DNA from: Cryptomeria japonica
Lineage: Eukaryota; Streptophyta; Pinopsida; Cupressales; Cupressaceae
Length of the DNA stretch: 64,000 nt
Assembly: GCF_030272615.1 (NCBI RefSeq)
Contig: NC_081409.1
Span: 207,435,190 to 207,499,189 of the forward strand
Direction of reading: 5' to 3'
In this document: positions 47,726 through 58,744 of the stretch, in pieces
Layout of the letters: each line of letters opens with the position of its first letter
Position numbering within the stretch: the stretch's first letter is position 1
The notes under the pieces: generated by a model
What the model was told of the DNA's origin: nothing
Database searches by the model: none
Seen by the model: only the letters and a program-made list of their open reading frames with translations
Translations under genes and position numbers: made by a program

Positions 47726-48533
47726 TGAAAGGTTATGTCGCTTTCAAAGAGCAGAAATAATGAAGGGTTGCACTCTTTCAAAAGGTGCTAATGGTGAAAA
47801 GGTGTGTCTCTTGCCAAAGGGCATGCATGATGAAGAGGTGTGACCTCTCCCTCACATTGAGAGATATAAAGGAAAGGAAGCAAAGCATCCAGTAACATCA
47901 CCATGGATTGATAAGATCAGAACTGTTATTAAGTTACAGGCAGTAACAACTTTGTTCTTGGTGGTATTCATGGGGATGAGCTCAGAATGTATGCTTAATA
48001 TATGAAACCTGATAATGTTCTGATGCAGAATTAATAGTAATATTAATATGGACTGCTATATGTATGACGATCATACTTAGTTTCATATATATATTCATAA
48101 TACATAAGAAATTAGTATATTTATAGTCTAAATCATGTTATTACTGTCAGTATTTAAGAAGATGGGAATGCAATGTTCAAAAGAGGGGCAGTCTAAATCC
48201 AAGCAATAGGTTAAGTCCCAACATAGGGTAGGGATCAGCGACCCATAAGCCTTGAGGGTATAGACCCAAAATAGGTAGGGGCTTGGATCTGTAAACTTTG
48301 AGGGAACCTACTGTATTTGGTCTCTAAGCACTTTGGTAACATACATAAACCCTTCTCCCTTAGAACTGAAGTAGTAGCAGGATTTGATATCTATATTAAA
48401 AACTATGAATAGTGAAATTAATCATCTAATGAGGAAAATAAATAAGAACTTGTTAATAAATAATTGAAGAATATCAATCAATTTTAGTATATTGAAATAG
48501 ATCAAGTAGGGGACATTACAGATGTAATGTTCA
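47726..48533. repeat. LTR-like direct repeat, copy 2
   Basis: Second copy, separated from the first by only about 52 bases that include CATAATCAGAT...ATCTGATTATG, an 11-base inverted repeat overlapping the copy start. The arrangement resembles a TRIM-like element or an unequal exchange between LTRs. Confidence 0.65.
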
Positions 48534-48561
48534 TCTGTAATCAACATTATTAACACTATCC

Positions 48562-49677
48562 CTTCATCATGCATGCCCTTTGGCAAGAGACACACCTTTT
48601 CACCATTAGCACCTTTTGAAAGAGTGCAACCCTTCATTATTTCTGCTCTTTGAAAGCGACATAACCTTTCATTAAAGCCTTATTAGGTACCCATTTACAA
48701 TGCTTATACAAGTTCTGTTTAAGTGGGCTTTAGTGTGCTACTTCAATCTTCTGACTTTCCCTCATCATAATCATCTTGGATTTTTACTGCTTACCCCTAA
48801 CCAATAGACTTCGCAAGTGGTTTCTAGCTAACCACAAACTCTTTTCACAAATGGTTTTTAGTTGACCATAAACTTTGCATTCAAGTGGTTTTTACTGACC
48901 ACGAACTTCACATACTAGAGGTTTCTACTGACCACACGACTTTGTACTCAAGTGGTTTTGGCTTACCACGAACCTCAAATACAAGTGGTTTCAGATGACC
49001 ACCAACCTCACAAATGGTTTTTGGATTACCATGAACCTATCACATGATGGGGATCTAACATATAATGCACACACATTTAGATCTTCATTGTGGCCTTCTC
49101 CTTTTGTATCGCCATTGATAATTGAGTTCATATGAAAAACAGTCCATCTACCGAGACACATGGGTAACCAGCCGCTATGCTGGCTAGTTCTATAGAAATC
49201 ATTTCCAGATACATAGTTCATCAATATTTAAAGTCTTGTAACAATACTGAATGTTGGGTACAACCAATCATGCACCCCTCACAACATTTCACATACAATT
49301 AGCCTCTTCCCATTATAACACATTGCAAGTGCTATTAGCTGCAATGGTTCTATTGATAAATATAAAAATTTGTGTCTCCGCTGATCCTTCTAAGTGATAT
49401 CAGAGATTCAGCTCATTCGTCTTCAAAGACCATTACATACAGCTGAATTCTACAACCCCTTACAGCTCTACGGAGCTGGACTCAACTGGGACTACTGAAC
49501 ATATACAAATGCCTCTTATTTATAGAGGTCTTGGAACTGTCTAAATGCAATGCAGTCAAGGCACATGGATAACTTCTATATTAAATGCTCCGTTTGACAA
49601 TATGGAGCCTCTATGTAGGTGGACGAAGAAATTAATGCCAACAAAAAGTGGTAAACAGTTGGAAGCAGTCTGAAAAA
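48562..49677. repeat. inverted copy of the 45880-46985 segment
   Basis: Reverse complement of the OMT upstream block, from the LTR-like repeat start through the hairpin array to the gcagtctgaaaaa border. With the 45880-46985 copy it forms a large inverted repeat with about 1.1-kb arms around the two LTR-like repeats. Confidence 0.88.
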
Positions 49678-49740
49678 GACCAAGGTACAAAATAACACCA
49701 ATTGATACTAGTCTGATATTAACTTAAGAAATTAATGTTG

Positions 49741-50363
49741 TTCTATTGATAAATATAAAAATTTGTGTCTCCCCTGATCCTTCTAAGTGATATCAGAGAT
49801 TCAGCTCGTTCGTCTTCAAAGACCATTACATACAGCTGAATTCTAAAACCCATTACAGCTCTACGGAGCTGGACTCAACTGGGACTACTGAACATATACA
49901 AATGCCTCTTATTTATAGAGGTCTTGGAACTGTCTAAATGCAATGCAGTCAGGGCACATGGATAACTTCTATATTAAATGCTCCGTTTGACAATATGGAG
50001 CCTCTAGGTAGGTGGACGAAGAAATTAATGCCAACAAAAAGTGGTAAACAGTTGGAAGCAGTCTGAAAAAAAACAGTTGGAAACGATTTGATATTTAAAA
50101 ATGACAACATTTCATTATTGTTGCATCGTTGTTTCAGTGTTCATGAACAGTTTGTAATAGATGAGACAAAAATTGATAAGATGCCTGCAACGACTTTCAA
50201 TATATTACAACACTAAAAGGCAGTTTACAACAATATTACACGTTCTATTTAAACATCAAATATTTAAAACAATGGGCGACAGGTCATGTTGTTCCACGAC
50301 TGTCTGGTATAGATATGCTAACTCCAAGTTTCAAGGGAAAAACATGTCCAACTCTATTCATAT
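49741..50363. repeat. second inverted copy, of 45575-46196
   Basis: Reverse complement of the LTR-fusion block plus most of the OMT 5' flank, ending where aacatgtccaactctattcat stops matching. It lies directly after the first inverted copy, separated by about 60 unrelated bases. Confidence 0.88.
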
Positions 50364-50379
50364 TAATAAAAATTTGAAC

Positions 50380-51060
50380 TAAAATTATACCTAAAGCACT
50401 CTAAAGCCCACTTAAACAGAACATGTAACAGTGACCATTAGTTTGTGGTTAGCTAGAAACCACTTGCGAAGTCTATTGGTTAGGGGTAAGCAGTAAAAAT
50501 CCAAGATGATTATGATGAGGGAAAGTCAGAAGATTGAAGTAGCACACTAAAGCCCACTTAAACAGAACTTGTATAAGCATTGTAAATGGGTACCTAATAA
50601 GGCTTTAATGAAAGGTTATGTCGCTTTCAAAGAGCAGAAATAATGAAGTGAGATATGTTTGTTAGATCATGTAACCTAAAGCACACTAAAGCCCACTAAA
50701 GCCCACTTAAACAGAACATGTAACAGTGACCATTAGTTTGTGGTTAGCTAGAAACCACTTGCGAAGTCTATTGGTTAGGGGTAAGCAGTAAAAATCCAAG
50801 ATGATCATGATGAGGGAAAGTCTGAAGATTGAAGTAGCACACTAAAGCCCACTTAAACAGAACTTGTATAAGCATTGTAAATGGGTACCTAATAAGGCTT
50901 TGATGAAAAGTTATGTCGCTTTCAAAGAGCAGAAATAATAGATTTATGAAGTTAGAAATGAAGTGAGATATGTTTTAGTTCTGTTTAAGTGGGCTTTAGT
51001 GTGCTACTTCAATTTGAACATGTAATAGTGCTTTGATTTCATCTTTTCAGACTTGCATAT
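50380..51060. repeat. scrambled short copies of the upstream block
   Basis: The phrase gtttgtggttagctagaaacc...ggctttaatgaaa(a/g)gttatg occurs at about 50440-50645 and again at 50715-50940, with the word actaaagcccacttaaacag repeated five times and once inverted (about 50980). These are partial copies of 46690-46900. Confidence 0.75.
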
Positions 51061-51433
51061 CTATATGGTATAGATATGCTAACTCCAAGTTTCATTGTGA
51101 GGCATTTTGACTAAATATCCAAAGTAGAAACATTATATGACTAGTCTGCCCTTAATAAAAATAAGACCTATTTTTAGTCTTTAGTTAATATCAATGTCCC
51201 CTAATTAATAATGTTGATTAACAGATCAACGGTCAGATTAATAATGTTGATTTCACCCAACCTATCCTTCATTGCATAAAACTAATACCCTAGACCATAT
51301 TTTCCATGTCAAATAATTCCTCAATTGAGTGGCTCTTCTTAGGTTCATGGAGTGTCAAAACATCCAATGACATTGTAAAAACTCACCAAACCTTTGAGAA
51401 CCTTACCATATCCTTGGGCATTTTGCTTCTATT
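51061..51433. other. unique spacer before the third OMT fragment
   Basis: AT-rich, no coding sequence recognised. OMT homology begins abruptly at about 51434. Confidence 0.5.
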
Positions 51434-51714
51434 GTACCACCATAATCTACTGTAGTCTCTTCTGTGAACACATCGATGGAAGCCAGAAGCCTCATGATTC
51501 TAAACAAGTATTCAGTATGGGCAGGTTTATTGGTGGAAGTAAAAATATGAGAAGCAATTTGGTCCACAGAGAGGGGATTCTCAATACCATGCATAGCAAT
51601 AATGTCAGGAATGTTAAGCAAAACAGCAGCTTGAAGGGCCATGGGCTTGGCTGCTGATAGAATGATTTCATAAAGCTCGAGATGCGCTTCCATGGAAGAC
51701 TTTGATGAAGCCAT
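51434..51714 (-). pseudogene. truncated OMT exon 1 (third copy)
   Basis: Starts at the ATG at 51714 and is nearly identical to the first 94 codons of the full gene, with one clear change (SIDVF for SIGVF). Homology ends after VDYGGT, and ten unrelated codons follow to a stop at 51403-51405. Only the dimerisation half remains, without SAM-binding or catalytic parts. The 5' flank including the TATA-like box is preserved, so a short transcript is possible. Confidence 0.9.
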
Positions 51715-53057
51715 GGTTTGTCTAATCTATTACAAACGTTGTCAATTTATAGAAACTTCATGAATAGAGTTGGACATGTTTTTCCCTTGAAACTTGGAGT
51801 TAGCATATCTATACCAGACAGTCGTGGAACAACATGACCTGTCGCCCATTGTTTTAAATATTTGATGTTTAAATAGAACGTGTAATATTGTTGTAAACTG
51901 CCTTTTAGTGTTGTAATATATTGAAAGTCGTTGCAGGCATCTTATCAATTTTTGTCTCATCTATTACAAACTGTTCATGAACACTGAAACAACGATGCAA
52001 CAATAATGAAATGTTGTCATTTTTAAATATCAAATCGTTTCCAACTATTTTTTTTCAGACTGCTTCCAACTGTTTACCACTTTTTGTTGGCATTAATTTC
52101 TTCGTCCATCTACCTAGAGGCTCCATATTGTCAAACGAAGCATTTAATATAGAAGTTATCCATGTGCCCTGACTGCATTGCATTTAGACAGTTCCAAGAC
52201 CTCTATAAATAAGAGGCATTTGTATATGTTCAGTAGTCCCAGTTGAGTCCAGCTCCGTAGAGCTGTAAGGGGTTGTAGAATTCAGCTGTATGTAATGGTC
52301 TTTGAAGATGAATGAGCTGAATCTCTGATATCACTTAGAAGGATCAGGGGAGACACAAATTTTTATATTTATCAATAGAACCATTGCAGCTAATAGCACT
52401 TGCAATGTGTTATAATGGGAAGAGGCTAATTGTATGTGAAATGTTGTGAGGGGTGCATGATTGGTTGTACCCAACATTCAGTATTGTTACAAGACTTTAA
52501 ATATTGATGAACCATGTATCTGGAAATGATTTCTGTAGAACTAGCGAGCACAGCGGCTGGTTACCCATGTGTCTCGGTAGATGGACTGTTTTTCATATGA
52601 ACTCAATTATCAATGGCGGTACAAAAGGAGAAGGCCACAATGAAGATCTAAATGTGTGTGCATTATATGTTAGATCCCCATCATGTGATAGGTTCATGGT
52701 AATCCAAAAACCATTTGTGAGGTTGGTGGTCATCTGAAACCACTTGTATTTGAGGTTCGTGGTAAGCCAAAACCACTTGAGTACAAAGTCGTGTGGTCAG
52801 TAGAAACCTCTAGTATGTGAAGTTCGTGGTCAGTAAAAACCACTTGAATGCAAAGTTTATGGTCAACTAATAACCATTTGTGAAAAGAGTTTGTGGTTAG
52901 CTAGAAACCACTTGCGAAGTCTATTGGTTAGGGGTAAGCAGTAAAAATCCAAGATGATTATGATGAGGGAAAGTCAAAAGATTGAAGTAGCACACTAAAG
53001 CCCACTTAAACAGAACTTGTATAAGCATTGTAAATGGGTACCTAATAAGGCTTTAAG
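51715..53057. repeat. direct duplicate of the OMT upstream segment
   Basis: Matches 45524-46865 to the phrase cctaataaggctttaa, where the two diverge. Differences seen are mostly single substitutions (for example cgtccatc for cgtccacc). Together with the OMT fragment it makes a duplicated block of about 1.6 kb, 6.19 kb from its partner. Confidence 0.9.
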
Positions 53058-53132
53058 CCAAGACTCATCTTGTCTAGATTATGGGGGGATATTCAATTAA
53101 TTAGCATATGTGGTCAAAATTAAGGGGGAGTT

Positions 53133-53503
53133 TGTTGGCATTAATTTCTCTCATCCACCTACATAGAGACTCCATATTGTCAAACGAAACATTTAATATA
53201 GAAGTTTCCATATCTACCAGCATTTAAACTAGAAACTTCTAGCATGACTTCCTATTCATTGTCTATCCATGTGCCTTGATTGCATTGCATCTAGACAGTT
53301 CTAAGACCTCTTTAAATAAGAGGCATTTGTATATGTTCTATACTCCTAGTTGAGTCTAGCTCCGTAGAGCTGTAAGGGTTTGTAGAATTCAGCTGTATGT
53401 ATGTAATGGTCTTTGGAGATGAATGAGCTGAAGCTCAAATATTAGCTGTAATGGTTCTATTGATAAATATAAAAATTTGTGTCTCCCTTGATCCTTCTAA
53501 GAC
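53133..53503 (+). repeat. complete short copia LTR (about 370 bp) with polypurine tract
   Basis: The purine run taagggggag stands just before TGTTGGCATTAATTTC, so this is a 3' LTR with a scrap of internal sequence. It contains ctctttaaataagagg as TATA region and ends near gatccttctaag. Other fragments of the family are at 45894, 49643 (inverted), 50036 (inverted), 52085 and 54006. Confidence 0.75.
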
Positions 53504-54790
53504 TTTTACCAATTTTAATGCTCGATGTTTAAATAGTGTGAAATACTGTCATAAAATTTTTTTAACTTTTTAAATAGTGTGAAATACTGTCATAAGGACT
53601 TTACTTTTTAAATAGTGTGAAATTATGTCGTAGAGACTTCTTTACTTTTTAAATAGTGTGAAATATTGTTGTAAAGACTTCTTTACTTTTTAAAATATTA
53701 AAAGTCATTGAAAACAAAAGAAAAACATTGTTTAACATATCTAAAATTAAAAAAATGCTAATAACACTAAAATTAATAATATTACTAGAAACAATTAATA
53801 ATATTAATGAACTTGGTGTTTGATAATATTACCCTAAAGATGAAGTTAATAAAAATATATAAATATTCGTAATACAACCATTGAGTTACCCATTACATCT
53901 TAAGTTGTGATGGCTAGCATAAAGTTACTCAAAACCCTCAGAATGGCAACATTTGATGGCTGTATGCATGTTTTTAAGGAATTTTTCGCGTTACAATATG
54001 ATCAAGTTTCCATATCTACCAGCATTTAAACTAGAAACTTCTAGCATGATTTCCTATTCATAGTCTATCCATGTGCCTTGACTGCATTGCATCTAGAGAG
54101 TTCTAAGACCTCTATAAATAAGAGGCATTTGTATATGTTCTATACTCATAGTTGAGTCTAGCTTCGTAGAGCTGTAAGGGGTTGTAGAATTCAGCTGTAT
54201 GTAATGGTCTTTGGAGATGAATGAGCTGAAGCTCAGATATTAGCTGTAATGGTTCTGTTGATTAAATATAAGAAATTGTGTCTCCCTTGATCCTTCTAAG
54301 ATTTTTACGACTTTTAATGCTCGATGTTTAAATAGTGTGAAATACTGTTGTAAAGATTTTACTTTTTAAACAGTGTGAATACTGTCCTAGAGACTTCTTT
54401 ACTTTTTAAACAGTGTGAAATACTGTTATAAAGACTTCTTTATTTTTCAAAATATTAAAAGTCATTGGAGACATAAGAAAAACATTGTTTAACATATCTA
54501 GAATTAAAAAAATGCTAATAATACTAAAATTAATAATATTACTCGGAACAATTAATAATATTAATGAACTTGGTGTTTGATAATATTACCATACTTGATG
54601 TACTCATTTTTTATAGCCCTAAAAATGAAGTTAATAAGAATATATAAATATTCATAATACACCCATTGAGGTATCCATTACATCTTAAGTTGTGATGGCT
54701 AGCATAAAGTTACTCAAAACCCTCGGAATGGCAACATTTGATGGCTGTATGCATGTTTTTAAGGATTTTTTTGCCTTACAATATGGTCAA
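53204..54790. repeat. 802-bp tandem duplication
   Basis: The block from gtttccatatctaccagc (53204) to atgtttttaagga...acaatat repeats from 54006. Each copy holds the LTR 3' part, a minisatellite and an AT-rich tail (aacattgtttaacatatct, gatggctagcataaagttac). Confidence 0.92.
53523..53700. repeat. about 40-bp minisatellite, four units
   Basis: Units of the form tttttaaatagtgtgaaatactgt..taa.gactt(ctt)tac. Three units recur in the duplicate at about 54317-54470. The unit resembles the OMT 5' flank (tgtttaaatag..cgtgtaatattgttgtaaact), suggesting amplification of that sequence. Confidence 0.8.
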
Positions 54791-55160
54791 TTTTATTCTT
54801 ATTTTTATTGGTTGTTCCATGAATCCCGCCAAATCAAAAAAGAAAAAAAATTGGAGTAACTGGCATTTTAGAAGAAGTGTCGAATTACTTATGCATAGTT
54901 GAATCAAGGCACTAGAGTTTGGAAAAGAGGGGTCCCCCTGATCATGAGGAACTGTTCCGCACTGCACAAGTTGGCGATGGGTTTCAAATTCAGAGTATGT
55001 AATAGATGACACTACTTCAATCTGTTAAACCAAAGTTTTCCCCCATGTACCCCATGTATATTTTTCAAGACACTCGAATCACTTTCAGTATACTAAAGAA
55101 ATAAAAAGCAGTTTACAGCATAGTTTCCACTTTATTTAAACATAAAAATTTTAAAGGGTT
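54780..55160 (-). repeat. inverted copy of the OMT upstream module of 4925-5190
   Basis: On the minus strand it shares cgccaacttgtgcagtgcgg, ttctaaaacgtgag and gtgtcttg in the same order and spacing as 4925-5190. Any OMT gene it once served would lie on the plus strand to the right, but no exon 1 is seen there. Confidence 0.8.
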
Positions 55161-55482
55161 CAACTCACGTTTTAGAACTGATAAAGATTTTACTGTTATA
55201 ATCAATTTTATTTTTGACAATACGTTTGTGGGGCCATTACTTTTCCATAAATTATTTGGGAAAAGAGCATTTGAATAGAAATAATAAGTTTGAGTAAATT
55301 CTTCTAAATATGCAGGAGTAGAGCATGTAGCAGCTGAGGGAGGAGGATCAGGGTCATCTTTTTTGTTCCATACATCAGCGGAGCCAGGGGTCGGGTTGGG
55401 TCTGGCACAGACCACCCATCTTTAGGATCTCTTTCAATTTCTCTTTCCTCCTGCCTGAGACGCGAGATCAAGATCGCCAAAG

Positions 55483-55587
55483 CTAGATGAGGAAACTTGA
55501 AGGTGATGGCAAAGGACCACCAAAAATCAGCAGCAGGAAAAACAAAGGCCACAGGAACATCAAAGAGCTACCCCTAGCCGGAGCCAT
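55483..55587 (-). CDS. short hydrophobic frame, possible signal-peptide exon
   Basis: Starts MAPARGSSLMFLWPLFFLLL and encodes 34 residues with a strongly hydrophobic core of about 16, like a secretory signal peptide, before a stop. Other frames continue further left with a charged stretch (LRQEEREIERDPKDGW). A frameshifted secreted protein or a first exon is possible. I do not recognise a family, and chance is not excluded. Confidence 0.25.
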   Translation of the reverse strand: MAPARGSSLMFLWPLFFLLLIFGGPLPSPSSFLI

Positions 55588-55949
55588 GAAATGAACTCCA
55601 ACTTTTGAAATGCTGTTTTTACAAGATAATTTATCTTTTGAAATGCTGGTTTTACAAGATATCTTAGTTGGCTTTTCTACAGTGGATTTTGCATGACTGG
55701 TTTTTCTACTACTGATCATCAGGGTTATACTTTTTTGACTTTCATTTAAAATCAAGTAAATTTAAAATGAATTGATGCAGTGAATCCCGTGAACCAAACT
55801 ATAGGAATTTAGAATATATGACATTTCATTATTCGCCAGATATTTTAAAAAGTATCTCAAGACTCACACCGATTAGAAATAACAGTTAGGGGAGAGGGGT
55901 GAATCTTGCAAGGTTAAGAGAAAAATGCAGTGATTGATTTGCTTGCAAT

Positions 55950-56247
55950 TGTTGGAAGAATATGATAATTTCTACCAGCTTCTAACTCCACCAACCATAT
56001 TAAATACACTATCTGGAAACATCCGTGAAATGATAACAAATAATGGACAGCGGTAAATGAGTCTAAAGGGAAAGAATGATCCAGAAACTACTATACCCTT
56101 CCAACTCCCTCTATAAAAGAGGACGAATGTAAACAACATTATGAAGTTAATAAAGATTATCTGTGCAGTAGCACAGTTGCGTATAAATGTTTTACTCTGC
56201 GTCTGTGTTTTTATGCACTGTTAAGTATACTCCAACCACCCCTAACA
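55950..56247 (+). mobile_element. 298-bp solo LTR (small LTR or TRIM-type)
   Basis: Begins TGTTGGAAGAATATG and ends CCACCCCTAACA. GCAAT flanks both sides exactly (55945-55949, 56248-56252). Inside are a TATA box (ctctataaaagagg, about 56110) and the AATAAA-like aataaagat. No internal region, so it is a solo LTR of a short-LTR family. Confidence 0.9.
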
Positions 56248-56252
56248 GCAAT

Positions 56253-56484
56253 CATGGTCTTCTGTTGGTTCCGCTATTGATTGTTGGTCTCTATCTCACT
56301 CATTGTGAGACTTGTGAGCTAAGTCGCCATTTCAAAGTTTCAAATATATTTTAAAAGATCCATCTTGCTACCAAAATTAAAACACCTAACAATAAGATAA
56401 AATAATCAACAGTTACACAAAGGTTAAAAAGCTAGAAGATTGGAGTATTCGATAAAAACTTTGAAGAACCACAATGGACCATTG
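56253..56484. other. flank left of the gypsy element
   Basis: No gene. Its right edge CATTG may be the target duplication of the gypsy element. Part of it may be the terminal piece of the copia-type LTR that resumes at 62735. Confidence 0.5.
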
Positions 56485-57270
56485 TGAAGCAGTCACCGGT
56501 GAGGAGGGACCTCAAAGAGATCAATCTGGACTAGTCAGCAAGAGTAAATACAACGGAAACACAAAGATATGATGGAAGCAATGCAGAAAAGATTGTTTTA
56601 TTTCATGAAACTTGATTACAACCAATCGGTAACAACCGGGTTACAGCATAACCGACTCATAGGCCTGGTAGAACATATTGAATAGGTCACAATCGAGACC
56701 TTGAATCATAGGATCTATCTTCTACGCACAATCTAGCTACTTGATTCTCTGATTGATTACATTCTAATGCACAATTACAATTATATATATCGATCCAAAG
56801 GATTCAGCCGACCCAAAAGGGATCAAAACTCGAAGAACAAGACTTAACATGTAAAATAAACAAGGTCGGCCTCCGCCAAGAGATTCCTTCGAAAAATCCA
56901 AAGGATGAAACATAGATCGCAAGAAAAGGTTGGCCACACGCCAAGGAACATCAGAATCAACGCCCAAGGCTCTGCAAGCTTCGAAAGGGGTTCTGGTAAA
57001 TCACCAAAATAGGTCCAGGCAACCGGTAACAAGAAACTGTCAAGAAAACTGATAGCGATATCTTGTCGAAAAATGATCCAAATGCGATGCGGTCTGGAAG
57101 CAAGAAAGATGATCAAGTTTTCAATCAGAATCCAACTCACAGGATCCGGTGAGCCAAAACCGAGACACAGAGAAAGAAAAGCTGAAACTGCAAACATAAC
57201 GCAAAAAAAAAAAAAAAAATTGTTTTTGGTTGATGCAAGATTGCTATGAACCAGGGATGCTCCTGCATCA
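56485..57270 (-). repeat. gypsy 3' LTR
   Basis: Matches 61931-62734 along its length, with scattered substitutions and a few indels, including an A-run at about 57205-57220. On the minus strand it starts TGATGCAGGAGCATCCC and ends ACTGCTTCA. Confidence 0.92.
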
Positions 57271-57288
57271 GACATCCGGAGTTATTGA

Positions 57289-58731
57289 AAAAGTGAGCCT
57301 CTCACTTTGTTGGAGTCAGAGGAAAACCAAGAGGAACTACCCTTTCTTGAGAAATCCAAGATGAATCTTCAACTAGTCTGTCCTTCCACTTCACAAGATA
57401 TTCCTTATACTGACTGCTCCAGGTACTCCGCCCAATCCTACTGTCCAAAATATCTTCAATCTAATCCGGTCCTTCCGGGGCAACTGTTTCTCCAAGTCTG
57501 CAATACTATCCTCACTGAATTCTGGTTCATGATACTTGAATGAAGATCTGCAATGTTAAACATAGGTGAAATACTTAGACTACTCTACTTCATATGCATT
57601 TCTAGAATTGTACTTCCTCAAAATCCTGCAAGGTCCAAACTTCTTCATTTGCAACTTGTTATAAGGTCCAACCAGGAATCACTCTTTTCTCAAGTATACC
57701 ATCACTTCATCACCAACTTCAAATTCCTTATGTCTCCTCTTTTCATCCACCTTCCCCTTATACTTGTTGTTCATGTCTTCCAAATGTTGCTTAACCTGAA
57801 TATGCAATGCTACCATGTTATCTGCAAAATCTTCTGCTTCTGACCTTCTCTGGTCTTCACTACTAACGTCTCTCAATTCTAATATACCTCTAGGATGCAG
57901 TCCGATAACAATCTCAAAAGGTGTTCTTCCGGTACGTCTATTCACTGAATTGTTGTAGGTAAACTCTTCTTGTGCAAGGATCAAATCCCAACTTCTGGTT
58001 TTATCTCCAACTAAACATCTCAACAAGTTTCCCAAACTCCGATTAACTACTTCTGTCTGTCCATCAGTCTATGGATGAAAAGTAGAATTGAACTTCAAAT
58101 CTATCTTCATCTTCTTCGAAGGTGTTCTCCAAAAATAGCCAACAAACTTAGTGTCTCTATCTGAAACTATGCTCTTAGGTAATCCATGCAATCTCATCAC
58201 TTCCTTGAAAAATTGGTCTGCTACATGTAATGCATCTGATGTCTTCTTACAAGGTATGAAATGAGCTATCTTCGAGAATCTATCCACTACCATAAATATA
58301 GAATCATTCCCTCTCGATGTTTTAGGCAGTCCAAGTACAAAATCCATGTTTATATCCTCCCAAGGTCTTACCAGTACTATCGAAGGTTTATACAATCCCA
58401 CATTTTGACTACTACCCTTTTCAACTTGACAAACTATACAACTCTGCACATATCTCTTAACATCCTTATGAATTTGGGGTCAAAAGTACTACTCACTCAC
58501 CAATGCTACTGTTTTGTCAATGCCAAAATGTTCAGCTTGTCCTCCACTGTGTTTCTCCTTTATTAGACTCTCCCTCATAGAACTCTTAGGTATGCACAAC
58601 TGAACTCCTTTGAATAACATCCCATCTTGAATGAAGTAATCCAACCACTTGCTTCTATTTACCATAACCGATTCTCTACATGTTTTCCAATGTTTTACAA
58701 AATCCAAGTCATCATCATACAAGGTCTTCAA
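57289..58731 (-). pseudogene. gypsy integrase with C-terminal chromodomain
   Basis: The zinc-binding HHCC module is seen (EKHSGGQAEHFG, then QSCIVCQVEKG). The catalytic core has INMDFVLGLPK (first Asp), KSIVSDRDTKF (second Asp) and TEVVNRSLGNLLR (Glu). A TAG at 58066-58068 stands where FHPQTDGQTE is usual. Near 57300-57420 a chromodomain piece reads EYLVKWKDRLVEDSSWIS, which in chromoviruses directs integration to marked chromatin. Another stop falls at about 58482-58484. Confidence 0.9.
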
Positions 58732-58744
58732 ATCTTAATACTGT

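Noticed and set aside
55313-55333. Plus-strand word gcaggagtagagcatgt matching the start of OMT exon 2
   Set aside because: The match ends after 17-18 bases and the following sequence does not resemble exon 2; a chance match is plausible even though the inverted OMT module lies nearby.
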